A stretch of 64,000 nucleotides of DNA. Origin: Aquibium oceanicum. Its GTDB lineage: Bacteria; Pseudomonadota; Alphaproteobacteria; Rhizobiales; Rhizobiaceae. This document shows, in pieces, positions 19,039-30,261 of this stretch. Position numbers and translations under genes: made by a program. A model generated the notes under the pieces. It was not told the origin of the DNA, searched no databases, and worked only from the letters and a program-made list of their open reading frames with translations. Location: positions 4,873,501 to 4,937,500 of the forward strand of contig NZ_CP018171.1 of assembly GCF_001889605.1 (NCBI RefSeq). Direction: 5' to 3'. Position 1 is the first letter of the stretch. Every line of letters starts with the position of its first letter.

Positions 19039-19145
19039 CTTCGCTTCATCCCTGCATATCATTTTGCCAAGGCGGCGCGCCGCCAGGGTCGCATTCACGA
19101 CTTTGTCTGTTACGATAGCCAAAAGAAATGCCCGGAGGAAATGCA

Positions 19146-22100
19146 ATGGCGGCGCATGACGGCGGCGGCACTGGCGCCGACCACGAACCCACCATGGGCG
19201 AAGCCGGCACGATCGACGGCTTCGCGGGCTTGCTGTTCTCGCGGGCTTCGCGCGAGGACGTCTCGGCCTATGACCCGGCCATGCTCAAGCGCGCAGCCGA
19301 ACTCGCCCGCAAGGCTGTCGAACGGCACCACAAGGGCGAGAGCATCGTCGCGATCGAACAGCAGTCCGGCGTCGAGCGAGCGGATCGGCCGGTGACGGTC
19401 ATTACCGTCGTCAACGACAATATGCCCTTCCTGTTCGATTCGATCATGGGTGAGATCGGCGACGGCGGCGTGGCGCCGCTGCTGGTGACCCATCCCGTCA
19501 TCTACGTGACGCATGATTCGCAAGGGGTTCGTTCGATCGAGGGCGAAGCCGATGCCCGGGCTGACAGCGATCGCCTGAGCGTCATCCATGTACACGTCTC
19601 GCCCATGAGCGAGGCGCAGGCGCAGGATCTCGAGACCCGCATCGGCCGCGTCCTGACCCAGGTCCGCGCCGCGGTCCGCGACTGGAAGCCCATGCTCGCG
19701 CGACTGGAGCATACGATCTCCGACTACCGCTACATGCCGGTCCCGCTCGACCGGGGCGCCGTGACCGAGGCGGTCGCGTTCCTCGAATGGCTGCGCGACG
19801 ACAACTTCACCTTCCTCGGCATGCGCGACTACAGCTACACCGACCAGGGCGAGAGCGGGACGCTGGAACGGACCGACCAGCGCGGACTCGGCATTCTTTC
19901 CGATCCCAACCTGCTCGTCCTGCGCGGCAACACCCAGACCTCCGTGACCACGCCGGAGATCTTGGAATTCCTCAACGGTCCCGAACCGCTCATCGTCACC
20001 AAGGCGAACGCCCGCTCGCTGGTCCACCGCCGGGCCTATCTCGACTATGTCGGCGCCAAGACTTTCGATTCCGACGGAAAACTGACGGGCGAACTGCGCA
20101 TCGTGGGGCTGTTCACCTCGACCGCCTACACGCGCTCGATCCTGAAGATCCCCTACCTGCGCTCCAAGGCGGAGGCCGTCATCGCCGCGTCCGGCTTCGA
20201 CAAGAACGACCATTCCGGCAAGGCGCTCATCAACGTGCTGGAATCCTATCCGCGCGACGAACTCTTCCAGATGGACACGGACCTGTTGCGCCAGCACGCC
20301 ATGACGGTTCTGGCGCTCGGCGAACGGCCGCGCGTCAGGGTGCTGCTACGCGTCGACCAGTTCGACCGCTTCGTCTCGATCATCGTGTTCGTGCCGCGCG
20401 ATCGCTACGATTCCCGCGTCCGCGCCGAGATCGGGGAGTATCTGAAGAACATATACGAAGGCCGGCTTTCGGCCTATTACCCGGCCTTCCCGGAAGGATC
20501 GCTGGCGCGCGTGCATTTCATCATCGGGCGATCGGGGGGCAAGACGCCGCAGATCCCGGCGGCCACGATCGAGGCCGAAATCCGCAACATCGTCCGTACC
20601 TGGGACGACGTCCTGCGCGAAGCCGCGGTCGAGACCGGCGCCGACGCGCGTTTCGCGGCGATCGCGCAGCGCTTTCCCGACACCTATCGCAACAGCTTCA
20701 CGCCCCTGGAGGCCCTGACGGACGCGGGCCGCATCTGGGCCCTGTCGGCGGCCAACCCGATCGCCATCGACTTCTACCGCCACGCCGACCAGCCGCCGGA
20801 GCAGGTCGCCCTGAAGATCTTCCATCACGGAGCGGCCGTCTCGCTCTCGCAGCGCGTGCCGCTGCTGGAAAACATGGGCTTCCGCGTCATCAGCGAGCGC
20901 ACCTTCGAGATCGGGGCCGGGGATGGCGGCAAGGTCTTCATCCACGACATGGAACTCGAAAGCGCTTACGCGAAGCCGGTGAACCTCTCCACCGACGGCG
21001 CCCTCTTCGAGGACGTCTTCCTCGCGGTGTGGAACCGCACCGCCGACAATGACGGTTACAACGGGCTCGTTCAGACGGCCGGGCTCCGCTCGCGCGAGAT
21101 CATCATCCTGCGCGCCTACGGCCGCTACCTCCAGCAGGCAGGCATTCCGCAGAGCCAGGATTTCATCGCAGCGGTGCTGAACCGGTATCCGGAGATCGCG
21201 GCCGACCTCTTCCGGCTGTTCACCGTCCGCTTCGACCCCTCCGTCCCGCACGGGACCTCGGCGCACGACCAGCAGGAAATCGCAGGCAGGATCGAGGCGG
21301 CTCTGGACGACGTGCCGGTTCTCGACGAGGACACGATCATCCGCCGCATCCTGAACCTGATCCAGTCGACGCTGCGCACGAACAGCTTCAAGCCGCCGGA
21401 GACCGGGAAGACCCCCTCGCTCGCCTTCAAGCTCGATTCGCGGCAGCTCGCTGGGCTGCCCGATCCGAAGCCCTGGCGCGAGATCTTCGTCTACGGGCCG
21501 GAGGTGGAAGGCGTACACCTGCGCTTCGGTCCGGTGGCGCGAGGCGGGCTGCGCTGGTCGGACAGGGCACAGGATTACCGCACCGAGGTGCTCGGTCTCG
21601 TCAAGGCGCAGCAGGTGAAGAACGCCGTCATCGTGCCGGTTGGCGCCAAGGGCGGCTTCTTCCCCAAGCAGTTGCCGCAGGGCGGCACGCGCGACGAGGT
21701 CTTCCAGGCCGGCAAGGCGGCATACGTCAACTTCGTCTCCAGCCTGCTTTCGATCACCGACAATCTCAAGGGCGACGGCGTGGTTCCGCCCGAAGGCGTG
21801 GTGCGGCACGACGGCGATGATCCATACTTCGTCGTCGCGGCCGACAAGGGCACGGCGACCTTCTCCGACACCGCCAACGAGATCAGTCAGGCGCACGATT
21901 TCTGGCTAGACGACGCCTTCGCCTCGGGCGGGTCGGCTGGCTACGATCACAAGAAGATGGGCATCACCGCGCGCGGCGCCTGGGAGGCGGTGAAGCGCCA
22001 CTTCCGCGAGATGAACCGCGACATCCAGACCGAACCCTTCACGGTGGTCGGCGTCGGCGACATGTCGGGCGACGTCTTCGGCAACGGCATGCTCTTGTCG

Positions 22101-23924
22101 AAGGAGATCCGCCTCATCGCCGCCTTCGACCACCGCGACATATTCATCGATCCGGATCCCGATCCGGCGGCTTCCTTCGCGGAACGTGAGCGCATGTTCG
22201 CCCTGCCCCGGTCCAGCTGGCAGGATTACGACCGGTCGACGATCTCGGCCGGCGGCGGCATTTTCCCGCGGTCGCAGAAGGCGATCACCCTGTCGCAGGC
22301 CGCCGCTAGCGCGATCGGCATGACAAAGACGGTGGCCTCGCCGACCGAGATCATGAACGCCATCCTGAAGGCGCCCGCGGACCTCCTTTGGTTCGGCGGC
22401 ATCGGCACCTATGTGCGCGCGACCTCGGAGTCCAATCCGGAGGTCGGCGACCGCGCCAACGACGCGATCCGCGTCACCGCGCCCGAGATCGGCGCCAAGG
22501 TGGTGGGCGAAGGCGCCAATCTCGGCATGACCCAGCGCGCCCGCATCGAATACGGCTTGCATGGCGGACGCTGCAATTCCGATGCCATCGACAATTCGGG
22601 CGGCGTCAATTCCTCCGACGTCGAGGTCAACATCAAGATTGCGCTCGCCGCCGCCATGCGAAGCGGCAAGCTGACCAGGCCCGACCGTAACGCGTTCCTG
22701 GCCGAGATGACCGGCGAGGTCGGCGACCTCGTCCTGCGCAACAACTACGACCAGACGCTGGCCATCTCGCTGTCGCAGCTGCGCGGAATGGCCGACCTGC
22801 CGCACCAGCAGCGCTTCATGGCGGCGCTGGAGGCGAGCGGCGATCTCGACCGGATCGTCGAGACCCTGCCGAGCGACGCGGCCCTCGCCGACCGAGCGGC
22901 GCGCGGCGAACCGCTGACGCGCGCCGAGATCGGCGTGCTGCTTGCCTACGCCAAGATCGTGCTCTTCACCGACATCGTCGAAAGCGACCTGCCCGACGAG
23001 AAGTATTTCGACGAGGACCTGCTGTCCTATTTCCCCGACAGGATGGCGCAGGAATACCGCCCCGAAATCGAGGGGCACCGGCTGCGGCGCGAAATCATCG
23101 CCACGCAGCTGGCCAACGACGTCATCAACCGCGGCGGGCCGTCCTTCGTGAACCGCCTGCAGGACGTCACCGCCTGCCCCGCCTCCGAGGTCGTCGCGGC
23201 CTTCTCCGTGGTGCGGGACGGCTTCGAGCTGCCGGCGCTTTTCGCCGAGATCGACGCGCTCGACACCAAGGTCGACGGGATGGCGCAGCTCGGTTTCTAC
23301 CAGTCGGTCGTGCGGCTGATCTATGCCGCCTCCTACTGGGACCTGAAGAATGCCGACCGGGACGTCCCGGTCAGCGGCAGGATCGACGAGCTTCACCGTG
23401 CGCGAAGGGCGCTGGAGCCCAGGCTGGCGGAGATGCTGCCGGCGTTCCTGAAGGAACGGCTGGACGAGCGGCAGACCCGCTTCGTCGAGGCAGGCGCGCC
23501 GTCGGGACTGGCAGGGAAGCTCGCCTTCCTGCATGTCGCGGAACTCATTCCCGACATCGACCTCGTCGCCAGCCACGCTGCGGCGGACCTGATCGCCGCC
23601 GCCGGGATCTACCTGCGGATCAGCGAGGCCTTCCGCATCGGCCGTATCGAGGAAGCCGCCCGTGCGGTGGTTCCGGCCGACTACTACGACGGGCTGGCGC
23701 TTTCCCGCGCGAACGACATGATCGGCGCCGCTCGGCGCGGGATGGCGGTCGCGGTGCTGAGCGGGTATGGAAACGAGGAGGATCCGGTCGCGGCCTGGAT
23801 CGAAGCCGGCGGACAGCGGCTCGCGCGTGCACGCGACCGGCTCCAGGCACTCACGGAGGGCGGCGACATCAGCGTGTCGCGCCTCACAGTGGCGGCGGGC
23901 ATCATGGCGGATCTCGCCGGTTAG
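19146..23924 (+). CDS. NAD-dependent glutamate dehydrogenase, 180-kDa class
   Basis: Catabolic enzyme that deaminates glutamate to 2-oxoglutarate with NAD+. The product is 1,592 residues, as usual for the large GDH class. A long N-terminal regulatory part containing ACT-like segments precedes the catalytic core (about residues 770-1,200), with GPVARGGLRWSDRAQDYRTE, VIVPVGAKGGFFPK (substrate lysines) and VGVGDMSGDVFGNG, and then a C-terminal domain. I chose the ATG at 19146 because GGAGG lies seven bases upstream; an in-frame start 18 nt earlier has no such site. Confidence 0.95.
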   Translation: MAAHDGGGTGADHEPTMGEAGTIDGFAGLLFSRASREDVSAYDPAMLKRAAELARKAVERHHKGESIVAIEQQSGVERADRPVTVITVVNDNMPFLFDSIMGEIGDGGVAPLLVTHPVIYVTHDSQGVRSIEGEADARADSDRLSVIHVHVSPMSEAQAQDLETRIGRVLTQVRAAVRDWKPMLARLEHTISDYRYMPVPLDRGAVTEAVAFLEWLRDDNFTFLGMRDYSYTDQGESGTLERTDQRGLGILSDPNLLVLRGNTQTSVTTPEILEFLNGPEPLIVTKANARSLVHRRAYLDYVGAKTFDSDGKLTGELRIVGLFTSTAYTRSILKIPYLRSKAEAVIAASGFDKNDHSGKALINVLESYPRDELFQMDTDLLRQHAMTVLALGERPRVRVLLRVDQFDRFVSIIVFVPRDRYDSRVRAEIGEYLKNIYEGRLSAYYPAFPEGSLARVHFIIGRSGGKTPQIPAATIEAEIRNIVRTWDDVLREAAVETGADARFAAIAQRFPDTYRNSFTPLEALTDAGRIWALSAANPIAIDFYRHADQPPEQVALKIFHHGAAVSLSQRVPLLENMGFRVISERTFEIGAGDGGKVFIHDMELESAYAKPVNLSTDGALFEDVFLAVWNRTADNDGYNGLVQTAGLRSREIIILRAYGRYLQQAGIPQSQDFIAAVLNRYPEIAADLFRLFTVRFDPSVPHGTSAHDQQEIAGRIEAALDDVPVLDEDTIIRRILNLIQSTLRTNSFKPPETGKTPSLAFKLDSRQLAGLPDPKPWREIFVYGPEVEGVHLRFGPVARGGLRWSDRAQDYRTEVLGLVKAQQVKNAVIVPVGAKGGFFPKQLPQGGTRDEVFQAGKAAYVNFVSSLLSITDNLKGDGVVPPEGVVRHDGDDPYFVVAADKGTATFSDTANEISQAHDFWLDDAFASGGSAGYDHKKMGITARGAWEAVKRHFREMNRDIQTEPFTVVGVGDMSGDVFGNGMLLSKEIRLIAAFDHRDIFIDPDPDPAASFAERERMFALPRSSWQDYDRSTISAGGGIFPRSQKAITLSQAAASAIGMTKTVASPTEIMNAILKAPADLLWFGGIGTYVRATSESNPEVGDRANDAIRVTAPEIGAKVVGEGANLGMTQRARIEYGLHGGRCNSDAIDNSGGVNSSDVEVNIKIALAAAMRSGKLTRPDRNAFLAEMTGEVGDLVLRNNYDQTLAISLSQLRGMADLPHQQRFMAALEASGDLDRIVETLPSDAALADRAARGEPLTRAEIGVLLAYAKIVLFTDIVESDLPDEKYFDEDLLSYFPDRMAQEYRPEIEGHRLRREIIATQLANDVINRGGPSFVNRLQDVTACPASEVVAAFSVVRDGFELPALFAEIDALDTKVDGMAQLGFYQSVVRLIYAASYWDLKNADRDVPVSGRIDELHRARRALEPRLAEMLPAFLKERLDERQTRFVEAGAPSGLAGKLAFLHVAELIPDIDLVASHAAADLIAAAGIYLRISEAFRIGRIEEAARAVVPADYYDGLALSRANDMIGAARRGMAVAVLSGYGNEEDPVAAWIEAGGQRLARARDRLQALTEGGDISVSRLTVAAGIMADLAG

Positions 23925-23954
23925 CGAACGAGCCCGGCAGGGCGGAGGGCGGAA

Positions 23955-25355
23955 ATGGCTGAGGGGACGGGCGAGCGGGCATCGCGGCGCGGCATCTGGG
24001 GCTGGATGCTCTTCGATTGGGCGCAACAGCCCTTTCACACCCTGATTATCACCTTCGTCTTCGCGCCCTACTTCGCGGCGGCCGTCGCACCCGACGCGGC
24101 ACGCGGACAGGAGCTCTGGGGCTATGCCACTGGCATCGGCGGCCTTCTGATTGCACTCTCCTCGCCCGTGCTCGGCGCCATCGCCGACGCGGCGGGGCCA
24201 CGTAAACCGTGGATCGTCGCCTTCTCCATCCTCGGCGTCGTGGGCTGCTGGATGCTCTGGTTCGCGGTGCCCGGCGCGGAGAACATGGCGATGGTGCTGT
24301 TCTTCATCGCGCTCGCTGTCTTCGGCATGGAGTTCGCGGCCGTCTTCAACAACGCCATGATGCCGACGCTCGTGCCCCGTTCGGAACTCGGACGGCTATC
24401 CGGCTCCGCCTGGGGGCTGGGTTACGCCGGCGGCCTGATCTCGCTGGTGATCGTGCTCGGCCTGATGTCGGCCTCGCCAGAAACCGGCCGCACCCTGCTC
24501 GGCCTCGACCCGATCCTTGGGCTCGATCCGGCGATGCGCGAGGGCGACCGCGCCGCCGGGCCGTTCACGGCGATCTGGTACGTCGTCTTCGTCCTGCCGA
24601 TGTTCCTCTTCACGCCCGACGTCGCCCGGCGCGCCTCGGCGAAGGGCATGGTGAGCCGGGGTCTCAGGCGTCTCGGCGACACCTTGAAACGGCTTCCCTC
24701 GGAGCGCAGCTATTTCAGCTTCCTCATGTCCTCGATGTTCTACCGCGACGCCCTCAACGCGCTCTATGCCTTCGGCGGCATCTATGCCGCCGGCGTGCTC
24801 GGCTGGTCGATCATCCAGATCGGCATCTTCGGTATCCTCGCCAACCTGACGGGCGCGGTCGGCGCCTGGTACGGCGGCATCCTGGACCAGCGCTACGGCC
24901 CGCGCTTCGTCGTCGCGATCTCCGCCACCCTGCTCGCGCTCTGCTGCCTTCTCGTCATCTCCACGACGGATACGGAGGTGCTTTTCGTGACAGTGGCCGC
25001 CGCGGGCGAGACCTCGGGCATTCCCGACATCGTCTTCTACTGTGCCGGCGCGCTGATCGGCGCCGCGGGCGGATCGCTGCAGGCCGCTTCGCGCACCCTG
25101 CTGGTCGATCAGGTGGACAAGGAGCGGGTGACGGAAGCCTTCGGCCTCTACGCCCTTTCCGGCAAGGCGACGACCTTCATCGGCCCGTTCGCCGTGGCGC
25201 TCGCCACCGGTTTCTTCGCCTCGGAAGCCTTCGGTTTCTCCGCCCAGGACGCCCAGCGCCTCGGCGTCACGCCGATCATCCTTTTGTTCGTGATCGGGCT
25301 GGTGCTTCTGCCGATGGTGAGGTCGCGCGACTATCAGGTGTCGAACAAGGCGTGA
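23955..25355 (+). CDS. MFS transporter, UMF1/Atg22-like family
   Basis: A 466-residue inner-membrane protein with about 12 hydrophobic segments. The N-terminus [17 protein letters not shown] is typical of UMF1-type permeases, and [13 protein letters not shown] is the first MFS loop motif. GGAGGGCGGAA precedes the ATG. It begins 30 nt after the glutamate dehydrogenase stop on the same strand and may be co-transcribed. The substrate is unknown; an amino acid or peptide would fit both the context and the Atg22 relatives. Confidence 0.85.
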   Translation: MAEGTGERASRRGIWGWMLFDWAQQPFHTLIITFVFAPYFAAAVAPDAARGQELWGYATGIGGLLIALSSPVLGAIADAAGPRKPWIVAFSILGVVGCWMLWFAVPGAENMAMVLFFIALAVFGMEFAAVFNNAMMPTLVPRSELGRLSGSAWGLGYAGGLISLVIVLGLMSASPETGRTLLGLDPILGLDPAMREGDRAAGPFTAIWYVVFVLPMFLFTPDVARRASAKGMVSRGLRRLGDTLKRLPSERSYFSFLMSSMFYRDALNALYAFGGIYAAGVLGWSIIQIGIFGILANLTGAVGAWYGGILDQRYGPRFVVAISATLLALCCLLVISTTDTEVLFVTVAAAGETSGIPDIVFYCAGALIGAAGGSLQAASRTLLVDQVDKERVTEAFGLYALSGKATTFIGPFAVALATGFFASEAFGFSAQDAQRLGVTPIILLFVIGLVLLPMVRSRDYQVSNKA

Positions 25356-25361
25356 GTTTCC

Positions 25362-26978
25362 TCAGTGCCTGAAATGCCGCATCCCGGTGAACACCATGGC
25401 GATGCCGTGCGCGTCCGCTGCGGCGATGACCTCGTCGTCGCGCATCGAGCCGCCCGGCTGGATGACGGCGGTGGCGCCGGCCTCGACGGCCGATACGAGC
25501 CCGTCGGCGAAGGGGAAGAAGGCGTCGGAGGCAACGACCGAGCCTGACGTTCCCGGCTGTTCCAGGCCGGCGGCCACTGCGGCGTCCTGTGCCTTGCGCG
25601 CGGCGATGCGGGAGGAATCGACACGGCTCATCTGCCCGGCCCCGATGCCCACTGTTGCGCCGTCCCTCACATAGACGATGGCGTTCGACTTGACGTGCTT
25701 GGCCACCCTGAACGCGAACTTCAGGTCGGCCAGTTCCGCCTCGCTCGGCGCGCGCTTCGTGACGACCTTCAGGTCGAGATCGTCGACGACGCCGTTGTCG
25801 CGCGACTGGACGAGCAGTCCGCCGGACACCGTCTTGGCGGTGAGCCCCGCCGCCCGCGGGTCGGGCAGGCCGTCGGTGACAAGCAGCCGCAGGTTCTTCT
25901 TCGCTGCGATGATCGCCTCCGCCTCCGGGCTTGCGCCCGGCGCGATGATCACCTCGGTGAAGACCTTGGCGATCTCCTCGGCCGCCTCCGCATCGAGCGG
26001 CTGGTTCAGCGCCACGATCCCGCCGAAGGCGGAGACCGGATCGCAGGCGAGCGCCTTCAGGTAGGCGTCCTTCAGGCTCGCGCCCTCCGCCACGCCGCAA
26101 GGGTTGGCATGCTTGATAATGGCCACCGCCGCGGAGCGGGCCGGATCGAATTCGGCGACGAGCTCGAAGGCGGCATCGGTGTCGTTCAGGTTGTTGTAGG
26201 AGAGCTGCTTGCCCTGCACCTGGCGCGCCGTCGCAACCCCGGGGCGCCGTTCGCCGGTCACGTAGAACGCGGCCTGCTGGTGCGGGTTCTCGCCGTAGCG
26301 GGTGACCTCCGCGAGACGGCCGCCGAGGGAGCGCCAGGCGGGATGTTCCACGTCGAGCGCTTCCGCGAACCAGTTGGCGATCGCCGCGTCGTAGGCGGCG
26401 GTGCGGGCGAACGCCTTGGCGGCCATCTTCTTGCGGAACTCCAGCGAGAGGCTGCCGGTGTTCATTTCCAGCGCATTGAGAACGGCGGCGTAGTCGCCCG
26501 GATCGGTCACCACCGTGCAATAGGCGTGGTTCTTCGCGGCGGCCCGCACCATCGCGGGGCCGCCGATGTCGATGTTCTCGATGGTCTCGGCGTAGGCACC
26601 GCCGGCAAACCGCACTTCCTCGAAGGGATAGAGATTGATCACCACGAGGTCGAAGGGCTGAATGCCGTGCTCGTCCATCGCGGCGGCATGTTCTGGATCG
26701 TCGCGCACGCCGAGCAGCCCGCCATGCACCAGCGGGTGCAGGGTCTTGACCCTGCCGTCCATGATCTCGGGAAAGCCGGTCACCTCGGAGACGTCCGTCA
26801 CCGCGACACCGGCATCCGCGATCGCCCGGGCGGTCCCGCCGGTGGAGACCAGTTCGACGCCCCGATGCGCGAGTTCCGAAGCGAATTCGACCAGGCCGGT
26901 CTTGTCCGAGACCGACAGCAGCGCGCGGCGAACCGCGACCAGATCCGGCGCGGGAATGTTCTTGGAAGCGACGGCCAT
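25362..26978 (-). CDS. purH: Bifunctional AICAR transformylase / IMP cyclohydrolase
   Basis: Carries out the last two steps of IMP synthesis. The product is 538 residues, the standard length. The N-terminal cyclohydrolase (MGS-like) domain includes [29 protein letters not shown] and [11 protein letters not shown]; the C-terminal transformylase includes [23 protein letters not shown] and [10 protein letters not shown]. The gene is convergent with the MFS gene (gap 6 bp). It lies downstream of the heparinase-like and rsmB genes, an arrangement common in Rhizobiales. Confidence 0.97.
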   Translation of the reverse strand: MAVASKNIPAPDLVAVRRALLSVSDKTGLVEFASELAHRGVELVSTGGTARAIADAGVAVTDVSEVTGFPEIMDGRVKTLHPLVHGGLLGVRDDPEHAAAMDEHGIQPFDLVVINLYPFEEVRFAGGAYAETIENIDIGGPAMVRAAAKNHAYCTVVTDPGDYAAVLNALEMNTGSLSLEFRKKMAAKAFARTAAYDAAIANWFAEALDVEHPAWRSLGGRLAEVTRYGENPHQQAAFYVTGERRPGVATARQVQGKQLSYNNLNDTDAAFELVAEFDPARSAAVAIIKHANPCGVAEGASLKDAYLKALACDPVSAFGGIVALNQPLDAEAAEEIAKVFTEVIIAPGASPEAEAIIAAKKNLRLLVTDGLPDPRAAGLTAKTVSGGLLVQSRDNGVVDDLDLKVVTKRAPSEAELADLKFAFRVAKHVKSNAIVYVRDGATVGIGAGQMSRVDSSRIAARKAQDAAVAAGLEQPGTSGSVVASDAFFPFADGLVSAVEAGATAVIQPGGSMRDDEVIAAADAHGIAMVFTGMRHFRH

Positions 26979-27073
26979 GCGCGGGGTAACTCCGTGGATG
27001 CGGGGACGCCGCGCCCTAGCACATGCGAGGGCGAAAACAAACGCTCAGCGACGATACCCGACGGCCTGCGAAC

Positions 27074-28774
27074 CTATCCGCGCAGGCGCAAGAAGCGCCA
27101 GCGCACTTCCCGGTTCTGCGAGGCCCGGAAGTGGAGAACGATCTGCAGGTTGCGCCGCGGCCCCGTGAGGCCGGCGAAGAAGATCGATTCCTCTACGGCA
27201 GGTTTCACGGCCTCGCATTCGAAGCGCCAGTGATTGTCCTCTCCTGCCGAAAGCACGAGCCTCTGCGCCTTGTCGCGCAGCAGGTTGACGTCGGGGTGGA
27301 CATGGAAGCGGACGGCGACCGCATCGTCGCGGTCGCGCGGAGCCGAGCCGTCCGGCCGGTGAAACCGGTCGACGCCGTCCAGCACCGCTCCCTCCGCGCC
27401 GAGCGAAAGCTCCCGCTCGTGCACGACGCCGACCTGCGAGACGTAGCCATCATGCGAAGCCACGAAGCCCTGGGTTCCGGCGGCATCGGTGCGCCGCGAG
27501 CGCACGCGGCTCGGACCACCCACCAGCAGCGGCCCCAGAAACGCGCGCAAGCGCGGCGAGGAAAGGATGCGGCTGGACGAGGTGTCGTTGAGGACCGCGG
27601 TCGAATGCGCCGCGGTCGCCCGCGCGAGTGCCAGGAAATCCTTCGGCCCGTAGGTGTCGACGCCGGAGTTCGCGACGAGAACCCTGCGCTTGGAGGAGAA
27701 TTCGAATGACAGGCACCCGGCATGCGCCTGTGCCGACACGTCGGGGCTGACCGGCGCGCCGGTGTCGGCGATGACCGTCGTGGCGCCCATCGTGAGGCGT
27801 TCGAAACCGGAATGCGGCGCGTGCAGGAGCGGCTGCCCGATGGCATCGTCGTGCCGCAGGATCGCGACGATCCTGTCTGGAATGGTGGCACCCATGCCAT
27901 TGAATCGGGCGAGATTTCCGTCTTGGTGGCGGAAGAAGCGAAGCGCCGGCAGCATGCGGTCGATGGCGCCTATCAGGGCCGGGGGCGGCGCCTCGGCCTG
28001 GTTGGCATAGGTCTGGCGCAGCGGCAGGAGATCGGCCAGAAGTTCGAGAATGGCCAGGGGATTGCGCGAGATGTGGCCGCCGTCTGCGAGGACCTGCCGG
28101 TCGAGTTCGCGCGCGAGATTGCGCGTGGCATTGCGCAGAGTGGTCGAAGCGGTGGGCAAGGACAGGGCGGAGAAGGCCAGCGCGATGCGCGCCCGCAGCC
28201 GCTCCTCGCCGTCCGGCATTTCCCGCACCATCGCGCGCAGGTAGCGGATCTGCAACGAGAGCGATCGCAGGAAGGCACGATAGAACTGGAACTCCGCGCC
28301 CTGCAGCACGATCGTCGAATGCTGCAGCCAGGCGATGATACGCTTGGACGTCACGTCCGGCTCCCACGCGATGCCACGCAGGCGCGAGCCGTCCGTTTCG
28401 ATCCAGTCCGCGATCAGCGCCCGGGCGTTGGCCGACGCGAGGTCCGTTCCCGCCTCGCGCATGTGCCTCAGCCAGCGGAAGCCGTGCAGCGACTTCAGCC
28501 AGGCCTCGCTGGCGCCTTCCACACCGAAGGGCGATTCGCCGCCGGTCTCGACCATCCGTCCGGCGAGCGGGAAGCGGCCATGGTACATTTCCGAAGCGAG
28601 ATACGCATCCGCCAGCCGCAGGTCGGGCGGCGCGATCAGGACGCGGTCGGGCGTACGTCCGGCATAACGCCAGCGATACGCGGGACCCGTGCGCAGGCTG
28701 CGACGGAGGCGGCGCCATGCCTCCTTCGCGACAAGTCTCCACAAGCGCGGTGAATGCCCCCCCGCCTTCGCCAA
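27074..28774 (-). CDS. Heparinase II/III-like protein
   Basis: A 566-residue protein of the heparinase II/III family, which contains polysaccharide lyases acting on uronic-acid polymers. The N-terminal alpha-toroid part includes WLKSLHGFRWLRHMREAG and IADWIETDG; the C-terminal beta-rich part includes HAPHSGFERLTMG and LVLSAGEDNHWRFE. I see no signal peptide. The start is probably the TTG at 28774, with AGGA five bases upstream. It sits between rsmB and purH. The true substrate in rhizobia is unknown to me; a cell-envelope or exopolysaccharide role is plausible. Confidence 0.85.
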   Translation of the reverse strand: MAKAGGHSPRLWRLVAKEAWRRLRRSLRTGPAYRWRYAGRTPDRVLIAPPDLRLADAYLASEMYHGRFPLAGRMVETGGESPFGVEGASEAWLKSLHGFRWLRHMREAGTDLASANARALIADWIETDGSRLRGIAWEPDVTSKRIIAWLQHSTIVLQGAEFQFYRAFLRSLSLQIRYLRAMVREMPDGEERLRARIALAFSALSLPTASTTLRNATRNLARELDRQVLADGGHISRNPLAILELLADLLPLRQTYANQAEAPPPALIGAIDRMLPALRFFRHQDGNLARFNGMGATIPDRIVAILRHDDAIGQPLLHAPHSGFERLTMGATTVIADTGAPVSPDVSAQAHAGCLSFEFSSKRRVLVANSGVDTYGPKDFLALARATAAHSTAVLNDTSSSRILSSPRLRAFLGPLLVGGPSRVRSRRTDAAGTQGFVASHDGYVSQVGVVHERELSLGAEGAVLDGVDRFHRPDGSAPRDRDDAVAVRFHVHPDVNLLRDKAQRLVLSAGEDNHWRFECEAVKPAVEESIFFAGLTGPRRNLQIVLHFRASQNREVRWRFLRLRG

Positions 28775-28863
28775 TGATCCTGTCCCTCGAACGTCCCGCC
28801 CGGGCAGAGTCTATCTGATTCAAACCGCTGCGCGACATCGTTTTTGAAGCGACGGGCGATGTC

Positions 28864-30261
28864 CTAGGATATTCGCCTGAGACGTGCGGCGAAGAAGCCG
28901 TCGAGACCGGAAATCCTGGGGTCGTCGAGGGAAAATCCGGCCGGCGTGGTGCGGAGTTCGCCCCGTTCGTTGATGAAGTCCTCCGCTCCAGGAACATCGT
29001 CCGGCTTCAGCGGATCGCGCTCGTAGCCGGCTGATTCGGCAAGGAATGCGGCGATGACCGCCTCGCCCTCGGCGGGATCGAGCGAACAGTTCGAGAAGAC
29101 GAGGCGCCCGCCCGGTCGCACCAGCAGGGCCGCCCGCGAAAGCAGCCGCGCCTGCACGCCCGCCAGTTTCTCGATGTCCTGCGGCGATTTCGTCCAGACC
29201 ACGTCCGGATGGCGGCGCACCGTTCCCGTCGACGAGCAGGGCGCATCGAGGAGCACGGCATCGAAGAGAGACGAGGGCTCCCACGTCATGAGGTCGGCCT
29301 CGACGATGTCCACGTCGAGCCCGAGCCGTTCCATGTTCTGGCGCAGCCGCCTCAGCCGGCTCGCCGAAACGTCCACGGCGGTCACGCTTGCACCCGCGCC
29401 CGCCAGTTGCGCTGTCTTGCCGCCGGGCGCGGCGCACAGGTCGGCCACGCGCAGTCCGCGAACGTCGCCGAGCATGCGGGCTGGCAGCGAGGCCGCCGCG
29501 TCCTGCACCCACCATGCGCCTTCGGCATAGCCGGGCATGTCCGCGACCGCCCCGTCGAGCGAGGTGACGCGCACCCCGCCGGTCGGCAGCACGATCCCGC
29601 CAAGCTTCTCCGCCCATTCCTGCGGATCCGACCGGACGGTGAAATCAGTTGGCGCCTCGATGCGGTGCATGGCGAGGATGGCCGACGCAGCCTCGGCCCC
29701 ATAGGCCGCTTCCAACCGCTCGGCGAACCAGGCGGGCGCATCGCGGTTCGTTGCCAGGGCAGCGGGAAGGGATCGATCCTTGCGGCGCGCCACCTCGCGC
29801 AGGACGCCGTTCACCAGGCCAGAAAAGCGCGCCGTTCGCGGGTCGTCCTTGGCGTGCAGCACCGCGAGGTTCACGGCCGCGCTGTCGGGGATGTCGAGAA
29901 ACAGGATCTGCGCCGCCGCCACATGAAGGACATGGGCGAGCGCGGTGGCGTTTGCCGGAAGCGGCCGGTCGAGGCGGCTGCCGATGAGTGCGGCGATGGT
30001 GTTGCGATAGCGCAGCGCAGTGGCGAGGATGGCGCGCACCAGCGCCCGGTCGCGCGCTTCCAGCGCCAGGTATTGCGGATGCCCATGCTCGTTGTCGGTC
30101 AACCCGTCGAGCGGCGTCTTCTTGTCGATCACCGCCGCGAGCAGTCTTGCGGCCGTCTTCCGCGCCTGGAGGCCCGGCGCGTCATCCTCCGGATTGGCTC
30201 GTGTCGATCGGCCTCGGTTCGGGGTGGCGGGCTTGCGACCGTCCCCTGCCCTCACGACCAC
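28864..30261 (-). CDS. rsmB: 16S rRNA m5C967 methyltransferase (RsmB/NOP family)
   Basis: Methylates a cytosine of 16S rRNA using S-adenosylmethionine. The 465-residue product has an N-terminal NusB-like RNA-binding domain (about 30-160) and a Rossmann methyltransferase domain. The SAM motif is [19 protein letters not shown], and the two active cysteines are in [16 protein letters not shown] and [13 protein letters not shown]. The GTG start at 30261 overlaps the htpX stop by 10 bases; a second GTG six bases on is possible. RsmB is preferred over other family members because of the fused NusB domain. Confidence 0.9.
   Translation of the reverse strand: MVVRAGDGRKPATPNRGRSTRANPEDDAPGLQARKTAARLLAAVIDKKTPLDGLTDNEHGHPQYLALEARDRALVRAILATALRYRNTIAALIGSRLDRPLPANATALAHVLHVAAAQILFLDIPDSAAVNLAVLHAKDDPRTARFSGLVNGVLREVARRKDRSLPAALATNRDAPAWFAERLEAAYGAEAASAILAMHRIEAPTDFTVRSDPQEWAEKLGGIVLPTGGVRVTSLDGAVADMPGYAEGAWWVQDAAASLPARMLGDVRGLRVADLCAAPGGKTAQLAGAGASVTAVDVSASRLRRLRQNMERLGLDVDIVEADLMTWEPSSLFDAVLLDAPCSSTGTVRRHPDVVWTKSPQDIEKLAGVQARLLSRAALLVRPGGRLVFSNCSLDPAEGEAVIAAFLAESAGYERDPLKPDDVPGAEDFINERGELRTTPAGFSLDDPRISGLDGFFAARLRRIS

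Noticed and set aside
21906-24038. 710-codon reverse frame
   Set aside because: Antisense to the glutamate dehydrogenase gene, arginine-rich, with no recognisable domains.
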